A stretch of DNA of 52,254 nt from Candidatus Bathyarchaeota archaeon (GTDB taxonomy: Archaea > Thermoproteota > Bathyarchaeia > Bathyarchaeales > Bathycorpusculaceae), in NCBI GenBank assembly GCA_003165195.1, contig PLSP01000145.1:13598-65851 (forward strand). Reading direction: 5' to 3'. Under the pieces are notes generated by a model. The model made no database searches and was not told the DNA's origin. It saw only the letters and a list, made by a program, of their open reading frames with translations. Both the position numbers and the translations under genes were made by a program. How positions within the stretch are numbered: the first letter of the stretch is position 1; each line of letters starts with the position of its first letter. Shown in pieces: positions 14,965 through 23,609 of this stretch.

Positions 14965-16599
14965 TTGCAACTGTTCACAAATTGGAAGAGAAGTTTAGGG
15001 ATAAGCTTTCTGCATCGGTTGCGACGGCTTGATAAGTGGCGCCTCTGCTTAATCGTCTACGCAATAACTTACGGCTGCATCCTCGCAATAAACCTGTCCA
15101 GCGCCGCTATGGAGTGGGATGAAGTTTCTCACTTCACAGGAGGGCTTCTCTTATCAAGAGGTCAATTCGGAACGTGGATAACGACAAATTCGTTGTACCC
15201 GCCCATATACGATGTATTCGCAGCATTTTACTATCTAATTATTGGACCAAGTGTTTTTGCGGCAAGACTTGTGGCCGATACTTTTTCAGTGCTATCACTT
15301 TTCGTGGTATTTGAGATTGGAAATAGACTATATGATAAGAGAACCGCTTTGGTTTCCGCTTTATTGTTCAGCGTTATGCCTGGAATAATTTGGCTTTCCA
15401 GACTGGCGATGATTGAAACTATGCTGATTTTCATATTTTCAGTTTCAATGCTGTTCTTCTTTAGCTGGTTAAGAACTAACCAGGAAAGAGACCGCATAAT
15501 CAGTGTAGCCGCATTTGCCGTCGGCGTTGCGGTTAAGTATCAAGTGCTCGTGGTAGTTCCCCTGATTATGCTTCTGGGCATGTTTTTCTGGAAAAGAGAT
15601 TATCTAAAAACGCAGCTAAGAAGTTGTCTACGGCTTCCACGGCTAGCAGTAATAGCCTTGACGATTGGAGTTGCCGCAATCATACTTTATGAGCTTTCCA
15701 CTTCGGGTATCTTGAGTTTGCTGATTTACACAATTCGCGAAGGCACAGCGCAAAAAGCATTTTACAGTCAACAGTACCCCATGCCTATCTTCTACTTCGT
15801 TGAGATGACTTGGTTCAACAATATAGTTCAACCCATTTCACTTCTCTTGTACCTAATAGCACTTGGTGGAATAGGCTTAATGGTTTATAGGCGGAAACGT
15901 GAGGACAAGTTCTTGCTCCTCTGGTTCGCCGTAGTATACGTCGTTTTCACATTGATCCCTAACAAGGATTGGCGGTATGTTACAATCGCGTTCCCAGTTT
16001 TAGCTATCTCAGCCTCCACACTCCTGCTTGCATCCTTCGACAAACTAAAAAAGATCGGGGCAACAGCCGAGAAAAATTTAACAAAAAGAACGGTATCAAA
16101 AATTGGTGCCGGTCTTCTCGTTGCCTTAGTTGCAACGGGATTTGTCTACAGTTGTGTTAACGCCTATAATTGGCAGGTCCAGAACGGGTTCCAAGTCCCC
16201 GTTGAACAAGCAACAAATTTTGCAACGAAGAACTTAAGCGAAAATCAAAGTATTGTCGTCGCTTGCCCAGTTAACAGCTTTAACCAGTATATGGTCTGGT
16301 TCTATTCGTATCTGAAAAACCCAAACCAAAACTATAGCCAAGTCTGGCAGTACCCATCGCTAGCGGCGGACGCCTACACACCAGACTTTAACGTTTCCCA
16401 ATTTAGCATGCTGAGCCAGCAACATAACGTGAAATATGTTTTAATTTATGAATTTGGCGATTTGCAATACTTTGGTTCAACACTTACAGCACAGGATGTC
16501 TGCGGCAGCCTAAACCAAACAGGTAAATTCACCCTTCAAGCAACCTTCGGAAATCAAGCTAACCGAATCTTCATTTATTCATATTCACCGCAAAAATAA
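14965..16599 (+). CDS. GT-C fold glycosyltransferase (dolichyl-phosphate-mannose-type, GT39/ArnT-like)
   Basis: A 544-residue polytopic membrane protein with about 10-11 hydrophobic helices followed by a soluble, outward C-terminal domain of about 140 residues. The first external loop has the acidic WDEVSHFTGG motif near residues 51-60, where GT-C enzymes keep their catalytic Asp/Glu; the protein-mannosyl and ArnT branch has this loop after helix 1. Such enzymes move a sugar from a polyprenyl-phosphate carrier to proteins or lipids on the outer face. The start is TTG at 14965. It diverges from the glycosidase-like gene. Its lipid carrier would be a product of the isoprenoid genes around it, though adjacency need not mean a direct link. 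The sugar and acceptor are unknown. Confidence 0.8.
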   Translation: MQLFTNWKRSLGISFLHRLRRLDKWRLCLIVYAITYGCILAINLSSAAMEWDEVSHFTGGLLLSRGQFGTWITTNSLYPPIYDVFAAFYYLIIGPSVFAARLVADTFSVLSLFVVFEIGNRLYDKRTALVSALLFSVMPGIIWLSRLAMIETMLIFIFSVSMLFFFSWLRTNQERDRIISVAAFAVGVAVKYQVLVVVPLIMLLGMFFWKRDYLKTQLRSCLRLPRLAVIALTIGVAAIILYELSTSGILSLLIYTIREGTAQKAFYSQQYPMPIFYFVEMTWFNNIVQPISLLLYLIALGGIGLMVYRRKREDKFLLLWFAVVYVVFTLIPNKDWRYVTIAFPVLAISASTLLLASFDKLKKIGATAEKNLTKRTVSKIGAGLLVALVATGFVYSCVNAYNWQVQNGFQVPVEQATNFATKNLSENQSIVVACPVNSFNQYMVWFYSYLKNPNQNYSQVWQYPSLAADAYTPDFNVSQFSMLSQQHNVKYVLIYEFGDLQYFGSTLTAQDVCGSLNQTGKFTLQATFGNQANRIFIYSYSPQK

Positions 16600-16782
16600 T
16601 TGGTGGGTATTCTCAGTCTATTCGATCCTTCAAATATCCAATAAAGATTGGTAGCGCTTGTGATTCCGCTAAGTTTTTTAAAAGAATTAGTTGCCTTTCT
16701 ACAAATGGTGCAGAGGTATCTTTTGCCTTTCTCGTAATGCTTTTCAATAAGTGATTGAATATTTCATGTAAGGTGCAGAATA

Positions 16783-17583
16783 TTGAGCGATGCGAAACCA
16801 GTCATCCTAAAAATCGGCGGCTCAGCCATCACTGACAAAACTGGGGAATTAGCCGCGAAAACCGAAATCATAAACCGCTTAGCAGAGGAAATCAAGCGGG
16901 CAGACCTCGACAACCTCATCATTGTACATGGCGGCGGCAGCTTTGGCCATCCCACTGCAGCAAAATACGGTATAAAAGAAGGCTACAAAGATGACCCAAC
17001 ACAGAAACTTGGTTTTGCCGAAACCCATCACGTCATGACTGTCCTCAACGGGTTGGTTATGGATGCACTTATTTGGCATGAAGTTCCGGCCATAAGCATT
17101 GCTCCATCATCTTGTTTCCTAACTGACAACGGTAAAATCAAATTCTTTGACGAAACAGTGCTTAAGCAAATGCAAAAAATGATGTTTACACCTGTTTTGT
17201 ACGGCGATGCCGTCTTAGACGACAAATTAGGCTTCACTGTTCTCTCAGGTGACCAGTTAGTTGCATATTTAGCCATCAGGTATAAAGCCCAAAAAATCGT
17301 GGTGGGCGTTGACACTGACGGCCTTTTTGACGCTGACCCCAAAACTAACCCAAACGCTAAACCCTACAAGCACCTGACACTTGCGGAGCTCAAACAGATT
17401 CAGCCTAAATTGGGCAAAGCTACAGGTACAGACGTGACAGGCGGAATGGCTGGCAAAATTGCAGAGCTTATTCCAGTTGTTGAGCAGGGAATCCACGTCA
17501 CCGTTACGGGCGCCACAAAGGGTCTGTCAATTTACAGAGCCTTAACAGACCAAAGCGTTTTAGGTACGGAAATCGAGAAGTAA
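16783..17583 (+). CDS. ipk: isopentenyl phosphate kinase
   Basis: A 266-residue amino-acid-kinase-fold enzyme converting isopentenyl phosphate and ATP to isopentenyl diphosphate, the archaeal completion of the mevalonate pathway. Diagnostic features: VILKIGGSAITDK near residues 7-19 (Lys and Gly-rich phosphate loop), VHGGGSFGHP near 48-57 whose final His (56) is the residue that distinguishes this family from other kinases of the fold, AISIAPSSCF near 104-113, VLYGDAVLDD near 141-150 and TDVTGGMAGKI near 215-225. The start is TTG at 16783 preceded by AAGGTG. The IPP isomerase gene starts 4 bases after its stop, so these genes form one operon. Confidence 0.95.
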   Translation: MSDAKPVILKIGGSAITDKTGELAAKTEIINRLAEEIKRADLDNLIIVHGGGSFGHPTAAKYGIKEGYKDDPTQKLGFAETHHVMTVLNGLVMDALIWHEVPAISIAPSSCFLTDNGKIKFFDETVLKQMQKMMFTPVLYGDAVLDDKLGFTVLSGDQLVAYLAIRYKAQKIVVGVDTDGLFDADPKTNPNAKPYKHLTLAELKQIQPKLGKATGTDVTGGMAGKIAELIPVVEQGIHVTVTGATKGLSIYRALTDQSVLGTEIEK

Positions 17584-17587
17584 CCGT

Positions 17588-18676
17588 ATGGCTATAGAGA
17601 TAGAGAAACGCAAGGCAGAACACATAGACATTTGCTTAACAAAAAATGTCCAAGCCAAAAAGGTCACTGCCGGCTTTGAAGACATTCGATTCATTCATCG
17701 TGCCCTGCCTGAGATTAATCAACAAGATATCAAGTTATCTACTACCTTTTTGGGTAAAACGCTAAATGCTCCCTTAATAGTCGGCGCGATGACAGGCGGA
17801 ACAGAAAAAGCCACACAAATTAACGCTTCAATCGCAGAAGCGGTTGAGGAACTGCATTTGGGTATGGGGTTAGGTAGTCAAAGGGCAGCCATTGAATATC
17901 CAAAGTTGGAAAACACTTACTCGATAGCCCGAAAAAAAGCGCCAACCGCGTTTCTAATAGCAAACATAGGCGGTGTGCAGCTTGTAAACGGATATGGCTT
18001 GAAAGAAATAAAGAAAGCCGTGGAAATGATAGATGCAGACGCGGTTGCTATCCATTTAAACGCGCTTCAAGAGGCTGTTCAACCGAATGGACAAACAACG
18101 TTTAAAGGCATTTTAGCGAAAATCGCCCAAGTTGCTAGTGGGCTTGACACACCTGTGATTGTTAAAGAAACAGGTGCAGGCATCTCAGCAGAGGATGCAG
18201 AAGCGCTTGAAGCCGCAGGCGTAAAAGCCATAGATGTCGGCGGGACCGGCGGAACAAGTTTTTCGGCCGTTGAATATTATCGTTCAACAAACGGGAAAGC
18301 ATTGGATGAGGCGTTCTGGGACTGGGGAATTCCCACCGCGGCTAGCCTCATAGAAGTTGTAAACACCGTGAAAATTCCAGTGATTGCTTCTGGCGGTGTT
18401 CGAAACGGCTTAGACATAGCAAAATCATTGGCGTTAAATGCTAGATTAGCAAGTGTTTCGTACCCTGCCCTTTCAGCGTCAGTTAACGGGGCAAAGGAAA
18501 CCAAAAATCTGCTCTCTTGCCTAATTGATGAGTTACGCAACGTTATGTTTCTTGTTGGCGCAGGGAACCTTCAAGCGCTCACTAAAGTACCTCTGGTTAT
18601 CGGTGGAAAAACAGCCGAGTGGCTAAACACCCGAGGCTTCAACACAACTAACTACGCGAAGAGAGGAGCAAACTGA
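17588..18676 (+). CDS. fni: type II isopentenyl-diphosphate isomerase
   Basis: A 362-residue FMN- and NAD(P)H-dependent TIM-barrel enzyme interconverting isopentenyl and dimethylallyl diphosphate. Visible signatures: RKAEHIDICL near 8-17, the substrate-binding RFIHRALPEI near 30-40, IVGAMTGGT near 64-72 (FMN), GLGSQRAA near 95-102, NIGGVQL near 125-131, HLNALQEAVQPNG near 156-168 with the conserved Gln-Glu pair, KETGAGIS near 193-200 and GGTGGTSF near 218-225. All are intact and the length is typical. It lies between the isopentenyl phosphate kinase (4-base gap) and GGPP synthase (1-base gap), exactly the order of metabolic use. Confidence 0.96.
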   Translation: MAIEIEKRKAEHIDICLTKNVQAKKVTAGFEDIRFIHRALPEINQQDIKLSTTFLGKTLNAPLIVGAMTGGTEKATQINASIAEAVEELHLGMGLGSQRAAIEYPKLENTYSIARKKAPTAFLIANIGGVQLVNGYGLKEIKKAVEMIDADAVAIHLNALQEAVQPNGQTTFKGILAKIAQVASGLDTPVIVKETGAGISAEDAEALEAAGVKAIDVGGTGGTSFSAVEYYRSTNGKALDEAFWDWGIPTAASLIEVVNTVKIPVIASGGVRNGLDIAKSLALNARLASVSYPALSASVNGAKETKNLLSCLIDELRNVMFLVGAGNLQALTKVPLVIGGKTAEWLNTRGFNTTNYAKRGAN

Positions 18677-18677
18677 A

Positions 18678-19748
18678 ATGGATGTCGAAAGGTTTCTGAC
18701 AGAGAAAGCACTTCAAATAGACAAAGCTATCGAAGAATACATTCCACGCAAGTTTACCAAAGACTCAGTCCTCTTCAAAGTTAACCCGCCAATGTACAGT
18801 TACGGTTTAGAACCGCTAAACAAAGCCATCGCCGACCCCATTTGGGACATGCTTGACCGCGGCGGAAAACGGTGGCGTCCAGCACTTTTTCTTTTGATTT
18901 GCGAAGCCCTTGGAAAAAGTGCAGACTATTGCTTGGACTTCAGTATAATCCCAGAGGTTATCCACAACGGAACATTGGTTGTCGACGACATCGAGGACTC
19001 ATCAGAGTTGCGACGTGGAAAACCATGTACATACAAGATTTTCCAGTTGGACATATCTGTTAACGCGGGCAACGCGATGTATTACTTGCCCCTTTTGCCT
19101 TTGATGGTGCAGAGGGAGAAGTTGTCACCTCAGGTGCAGCGGGACGTTTACGAAGTTTACGTACAAGAAATGATTAATCTCAGCATGGGGCAAGCCATGG
19201 ATATAGCTTGGCACAGAGGCATAGCTAATGCTGACGAGCTCAGCGAAGAAGATTACCTGCAGATGTGCGCATACAAAACAGGCACTCTTGCCCGCATGGC
19301 TGCAAAAATCGCTGCGGTTCTTTCAGGTGCAGATAGGCCACTAGTTGAAAAGCTTGGGCGTTTTGCCGAAAGCATAGGTGTTGCTTTCCAGATGCAAGAC
19401 GATATCTTGGACCTTACAGGTGTAGAGTTTGCCGCAAAAAAAGGTGGCGTAGGGCAAGATATCACCGAAGGCAAAAGAACCCTGCTGGTCATATACACAC
19501 TCAAAAAGGCTAAAGGCGCCGATAGGGCTCGCTTGATTGAAATATTAAATATGCACACTTCCGAGCAAGCCCTCCGCGATGAAGCTATAATGTTGATTCA
19601 AAAGTACGGTGCTTTTGAACACGTTAAACACGCCGCTGAAGGTATGGTTGCCGAAAGCTGGAGTGAAGCTGAAAAACTTTTGCCGACGCCTCTGGCTAAG
19701 GAAAAATTAAAAGCGTTCGCCGAGTTTTTGATTAAAAGAAACAATTAA
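18678..19748 (+). CDS. geranylgeranyl diphosphate synthase (trans-polyprenyl synthase)
   Basis: A 356-residue all-helical prenyltransferase condensing IPP units onto an allylic diphosphate, supplying C20 chains for ether lipids. GGKRWRPAL near 62-70 binds IPP. The first Asp-rich motif is VVDDIEDSSELRRG, with DDxxD at residues 103-107; the second is QDDILDLTG near 236-244. The residue just before the first motif region (HNGTLVVDD) sets chain length, but I cannot rank C15, C20 or C25 by eye. C20 is assumed from the archaeal context. The ATG at 18678 follows the fni stop by one base with AGGAGC upstream. Confidence 0.93.
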   Translation: MDVERFLTEKALQIDKAIEEYIPRKFTKDSVLFKVNPPMYSYGLEPLNKAIADPIWDMLDRGGKRWRPALFLLICEALGKSADYCLDFSIIPEVIHNGTLVVDDIEDSSELRRGKPCTYKIFQLDISVNAGNAMYYLPLLPLMVQREKLSPQVQRDVYEVYVQEMINLSMGQAMDIAWHRGIANADELSEEDYLQMCAYKTGTLARMAAKIAAVLSGADRPLVEKLGRFAESIGVAFQMQDDILDLTGVEFAAKKGGVGQDITEGKRTLLVIYTLKKAKGADRARLIEILNMHTSEQALRDEAIMLIQKYGAFEHVKHAAEGMVAESWSEAEKLLPTPLAKEKLKAFAEFLIKRNN

Positions 19749-19768
19749 TTTCAGTAGGCGTAAACTGT

Positions 19769-21520
19769 TTGGCACTTGAAAACGATAACGACTTGAAAGA
19801 ACTTATTCGCAAAGCTGCGCTGCTTAATGCAGTTTCTCATGATGGTAAGGCCCAGGCAGGCGCCATGGTTGGCAAGATTCTTGGTGAGAGAGCAGACTTG
19901 CGAGCAAAGGTGAAAGAGCTCTCAGGCGTAATCAACACGGTTGTGGGGGAAGTTAACAGTTTATCACCAGCCGAGCAGAAGGCAATTGTAGAGGAAAAAT
20001 GGCCCGAAACCCAGAAAAAAGAGAAGGCTGAAGAGAAGAAACTGCATCAATTGCCTAATGCAGACAAATACAAGCAGATTGTGACGAGGTTTTCTCCTAA
20101 CCCTGACTGCGTGTTGCATTTGGGTTCGGCAAGAGCCATCTTGCTTAGCCACGAGTACGCACGAATATACAACGGTAAATTTATCCTACGCTTCGAAGAC
20201 ACGGACCCCAAAATCAAGAGACCCTCCCTGATTTTCTATGACAGCATTCGTGCAGATTTGAAGTGGCTCGGCTGCAAAATTGACGAAGAATATATCCAAA
20301 GCGACCGTTTGCCAATCTACTATGAGTACACAGAACGGCTAATTGGCGAAGGGAACGCATATGTCTGCGAGTGTCCAGCTGAAGAGTTCCATAACACAAC
20401 CTTAGCTAAACAAGCATGCCCCTGCAGAAACCTATCTGCAACTGAGCAGTTAGAGCGTTGGCACCGCATGCTGAGCGGCGGATACAAAGAAGGCGAAGCA
20501 GTTGTCAGGGTAAAAACTGAACTTGAGCATCCCAATCCAGCGGTAAGAGATTGGCCAGCCTTACGCATAATTGACACCAAAAAGTATCCGCATCCTCGTG
20601 TTGGAAGCAAATATATCCTTTGGCCACTCTACAACCTAGCAGCCGGCATAGACGATCACCTGATGGGCATGACCCACATCATTCGCGGAAAAGAACACTA
20701 CACTAACATGATACGTCAAAAATACATGTACCAGCATCTAGGCTGGGAATACCCAGAAGCCATACATTATGGCAGGCTAAAAATCACGGGTGCTTTTCTG
20801 AGCAAATCAAAAATCGTTCAAGGCGTAAAAGACGGCTCATACGAAGGCTATGATGACCCGAGGCTTGGAACTTTCGCTGCATTACGCAAAAGGGGTATTA
20901 CACCTGAGGCCATTAAAAAAATGATAATCGATGTAGGTATCAAACCCAACGATGTCACGCTAAGTTGGGAGAACCTTTTTGCTTATAATCGCAAGATCCT
21001 CGATGCCACAAGCAACCGTTATTTCTTTGTACCCGACCCTGTGGCGCTTAAGGTTTTTGGGGTGCCGAAAATTTTCCAAGCCAAACTTCCACTGCATCCA
21101 GAACAGCCAGAGCGGGGATTTAGGGAGTACACTGTTGCTCCAGAAGGAGACGAAAAGGCAGCGAGCTTTTGGGTTTCAAAGAAAGACTCGGAGACAGTGG
21201 AAACTGGCAAAGTCATAAGGCTGATGGAACTCTTCAACATAAAAATCGAGGGAAAAACAGGCAGCGAGGTAACAGCGGCCTTCGCCAGCGAATCCTACGA
21301 TGAAGTCCGCAAGATTAAAGCCCAGCTCATCCAATGGATACCTAAAGGCGAAGAGTACCCCTGCCAAGTAATCATGCCTGACGCCTCAGTAACCGAGGGC
21401 TATGCGGAAGCCGCCTGCAAAAAGTTAAAGCCCGACACAATCATACAGTTTGAACGCTTCGGCTTTACACGTGTAAACGAGTTAAACCAGAAAATCGTCA
21501 CTTATTATGCACACAAGTAA
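19769..21520 (+). CDS. gltX: glutamyl-tRNA synthetase (archaeal type)
   Basis: A 583-residue class I aminoacyl-tRNA synthetase charging tRNA-Glu (and, in archaea lacking GlnRS, tRNA-Gln with Glu for later amidation). An N-terminal helical extension of about 100 residues is typical of the archaeal/eukaryal form. The catalytic domain starts RFSPNPDCVLHLGSARA; the HIGH signature appears as HLGS (117-120), a variant in which the last His is Ser. FILRFEDTDP follows, then GMTHIIRGKEH, and KMSKS appears as LSKSK near residue 350. The C-terminal half is the beta-barrel anticodon-binding domain of the archaeal/GlnRS type. The start is TTG at 19769, 20 bases after the GGPP synthase stop. Confidence 0.95.
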   Translation: MALENDNDLKELIRKAALLNAVSHDGKAQAGAMVGKILGERADLRAKVKELSGVINTVVGEVNSLSPAEQKAIVEEKWPETQKKEKAEEKKLHQLPNADKYKQIVTRFSPNPDCVLHLGSARAILLSHEYARIYNGKFILRFEDTDPKIKRPSLIFYDSIRADLKWLGCKIDEEYIQSDRLPIYYEYTERLIGEGNAYVCECPAEEFHNTTLAKQACPCRNLSATEQLERWHRMLSGGYKEGEAVVRVKTELEHPNPAVRDWPALRIIDTKKYPHPRVGSKYILWPLYNLAAGIDDHLMGMTHIIRGKEHYTNMIRQKYMYQHLGWEYPEAIHYGRLKITGAFLSKSKIVQGVKDGSYEGYDDPRLGTFAALRKRGITPEAIKKMIIDVGIKPNDVTLSWENLFAYNRKILDATSNRYFFVPDPVALKVFGVPKIFQAKLPLHPEQPERGFREYTVAPEGDEKAASFWVSKKDSETVETGKVIRLMELFNIKIEGKTGSEVTAAFASESYDEVRKIKAQLIQWIPKGEEYPCQVIMPDASVTEGYAEAACKKLKPDTIIQFERFGFTRVNELNQKIVTYYAHK

Positions 21521-21534
21521 CTGGAGAAAAATAG

Positions 21535-21849
21535 ATGAAGAAACTTGACAAAGCAATAATCTGGCCAGCCTACTTCGACTGCGCCAAAACCAGAAAAGAA
21601 GGACGCAGAGTACCGAAAAATCTTTCAGTACAATCTCCAAAAATCGACGAAATAAAACTGGCAGTCGACCGATTGGGTTTAAAGAACGAAGTCAGGGCTG
21701 AGGCTCGTTTTCCAAAATTCCACTGGGCCAAAACAGGCATGATATTGGTTGAAAAGAAAGAACCCAAAGAAAAGATAATCCAAAAAATCGCTAAACAACT
21801 AGTAAAAATCAAAAACGTTCAGGCAAATAACCTGCCTAAAAGATCTTAA
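21535..21849 (+). CDS. srp19: signal recognition particle protein SRP19
   Basis: A 104-residue archaeal SRP19, which binds SRP RNA helices 6 and 8 and helps load SRP54. The N-terminal IIWPAYFDCAKTRKEGRRVPK is the family signature (the WPxYFD start and the Arg-rich RNA-binding loop), and EARFPKFHWAKTGMILV near 58-74 forms the second conserved RNA-contact strand. The Lys-rich C-terminus is ordinary. It follows gltX by 14 bases and is probably cotranscribed with the ipk-fni-GGPP synthase-gltX operon. Confidence 0.95.
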   Translation: MKKLDKAIIWPAYFDCAKTRKEGRRVPKNLSVQSPKIDEIKLAVDRLGLKNEVRAEARFPKFHWAKTGMILVEKKEPKEKIIQKIAKQLVKIKNVQANNLPKRS

Positions 21850-21927
21850 AACTTAAGCTCGCCTATGTTCTAGTTAACTTCTACTGAACATAATAAGAAA
21901 ACAGTATTAAGTTTAAGATAGAGAAAA

Positions 21928-22323
21928 TTAGGCTTTCTCTTTAGTTATTAGAACAGCGTTGATTACGCCGTCGTTGCCTGGACGACTGGTGACTTTTGCG
22001 GCGCCTAGTGCGGTTTCAATTTCTGCTCCTTTAGTTATGACACCTCTGCGGTTGTAGTCAACATTTGCGCCATTGCGAACTACTCGAGTGATCTGGGTTT
22101 TCTGGGTTGTACCTGTTTTTGGGTCGGTGACTGAAGCGAATTTGTCACCTAAAACTTTGACTTTAGTGTTACCGCCGAAGCCTCTTGTAGTTTTGCGTCT
22201 GGGCTCGCCAAGCGTGGTCTCCGCTGCGTATCCGCCTGATTCATATTTTTTCTTTGATCGGTAGGCTCTTTTCTTGCCGCCTGTGAGTTTTCTTTTACGT
22301 AAAGTGCCATGCCAAACTGACAT
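21928..22323 (-). CDS. rps8e: 30S ribosomal protein S8e
   Basis: A 131-residue archaeal/eukaryal small-subunit protein. The N-terminus SVWHGTLRKRKLTGGKKRAYRSKKK is the S8e signature. The core GEPRRKTTRGFGGNTKVKVL and the C-terminal strands with TRVVRNGANVDYNRRGVITKGAEI match the family, whose archaeal members are about 125-135 residues. It is convergent with srp19 and has its own promoter in the gap before the exported protein gene. It is complete and normal. Confidence 0.96.
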   Translation of the reverse strand: MSVWHGTLRKRKLTGGKKRAYRSKKKYESGGYAAETTLGEPRRKTTRGFGGNTKVKVLGDKFASVTDPKTGTTQKTQITRVVRNGANVDYNRRGVITKGAEIETALGAAKVTSRPGNDGVINAVLITKEKA

Positions 22324-22741
22324 ATTCTACATTCCTTAAAGGTCTAATTTGAGCAGTGACTAAAACAATAGATTTCCATATAAATGTTTGTTTAAACCAA
22401 TATCTTTATCGAGGGTTCATACGAGCCAAGAGGGCTATTATTTATCATAAAACCTCAATGAGGCAATAAAAATGGGCGTTGAGAAAATTAAAAGAAGCAA
22501 TGTGATCGCGTCCTGAGGTAACAACATTATTGTAACACGTTAGCTGGGCAATGCTCCCGCTACTGGAGCCCATTGTTTATTTGTGGTCGCAATCGGGGGC
22601 GCAATGCTAACGAAAAAGTTAGTTGATTTCTTAGCGTTTGTTTGCCTGCTGTCAGAAAGCGCTGGTTTGGAATATCTGCCGAAATGTTTTTATGTACACT
22701 TCGCTTCCGCTATTTCAAAAACTTTCGGAGAAAAAAATTAA
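22324..22741. other. intergenic region with a closed inverted-repeat structure (candidate ncRNA)
   Basis: 418 bases between divergent genes. CGTTAGC (22538-22544) and GCTAACG (22606-22612) form a perfect 7-bp terminal stem around 61 bases. Inside, TGGG/CCCA with CTCC/GGAG can make a further hairpin around 22545-22572, and a second G-rich half follows (GGTCGCAATCGGGGGCG). GCTAACG is also part of an alternative local hairpin CTAAC-GAAAAA-GTTAG (22607-22622). The segment is more GC-rich than its surroundings. The rest is AT-rich promoter sequence. Confidence 0.3.
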
Positions 22742-23557
22742 ATGCACCCTAAAAACTCAAGAAAAATCGTTATTTCTGCCTTTATCTTCTTATTCTCACT
22801 TGCTCTGCTTGCATCCACAATGTTGCCAAACAAGGCTGACCAGGTAAGTGCGCAAACCAATACGCCGACAATTTTAGTCACTGGATCTAACGGGCAATCA
22901 ATAAACTATACTTTAACTCAACTAGAAGCCTTGCCGAGTGTTACATGGTACGGAGGATTCTATCAGCCTAACCAAAAACAAATTAACAGCGGTCTTTGGA
23001 CCGGAGTGGAACTTCTTTATCTATGTGACCAAGTAGGCGGCTTATCCCCAAGTGGAAACGTGACAGTGACAGGTCAAGGCAACAACACCTTCACCTATAG
23101 CATGATCTACGGCGGCTTGAACCTAAACCAACAATACAACACCTATAACAACCAAACGGGCGCCCTTCAAAATCAAACGCAAAGTATAAGCCTAATATTA
23201 GCCTACCGAGTTAACGGCACAGATTTACCAAGCAGCTCACAGCCAGACCCACGACTAGTTATAATTGGACCGGAAGGATTGCTTATTGACGGCTCAGGCG
23301 GAAGAAGCATTACACAAATAACCGTAACCAGCCCCACGCCCTCACCAACCTTGACGCCAACACCCACGACAGCACCAACCGCATCGCCAAGCCCTTCTAC
23401 TTCCCCAACCATTTTGCCTTCGTCAACGCCAACAGTTTCCGCTTCTCCCACGCCTACTGTTCCAGAATTTTCCGGTTTTGGCTCAGCTGTATTTGAAGTC
23501 ATGCTGGTCATCGCTGTAGTGATTGTTGCGGTCAATGTGATCACTAAACGAAAATAG
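22742..23557 (+). CDS. exported protein with molybdopterin-oxidoreductase-like domain and C-terminal anchor
   Basis: A 271-residue surface protein. An N-terminal signal segment (KIVISAFIFLFSLALLAST, near 8-26) is followed by a domain of about 160 residues resembling the sulfite-oxidase-type molybdopterin fold: ITYTL-like strand, LEALPSVTW, GLWTGVELLYLCDQVGG and DPRLVIIGPEGLL. The usual cofactor Cys of sulfite oxidases is not obvious, so it may have lost redox function. A Pro/Ser/Thr linker (about residues 200-238) probably carries O-glycans. The end VPEFSGFG plus a hydrophobic helix and KRK resembles PEF-type C-terminal sorting or anchoring signals. The ATG at 22742 follows TTCGGAGAAAAAA. Domain assignment is tentative; export is secure. 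Confidence 0.6.
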   Translation: MHPKNSRKIVISAFIFLFSLALLASTMLPNKADQVSAQTNTPTILVTGSNGQSINYTLTQLEALPSVTWYGGFYQPNQKQINSGLWTGVELLYLCDQVGGLSPSGNVTVTGQGNNTFTYSMIYGGLNLNQQYNTYNNQTGALQNQTQSISLILAYRVNGTDLPSSSQPDPRLVIIGPEGLLIDGSGGRSITQITVTSPTPSPTLTPTPTTAPTASPSPSTSPTILPSSTPTVSASPTPTVPEFSGFGSAVFEVMLVIAVVIVAVNVITKRK

Positions 23558-23609
23558 GAAAAGAAATTTTCCCTCTCTTTTAGTACCAAAACAATGATTT
23601 AAGACAAAA

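Noticed and set aside
23203-23589. Minus-strand frame opposite the Pro/Thr linker of the 22.7-kb protein
   Set aside because: Its Gly/Val/Glu repetitiveness is the mirror of the Pro/Thr/Ser linker codons.
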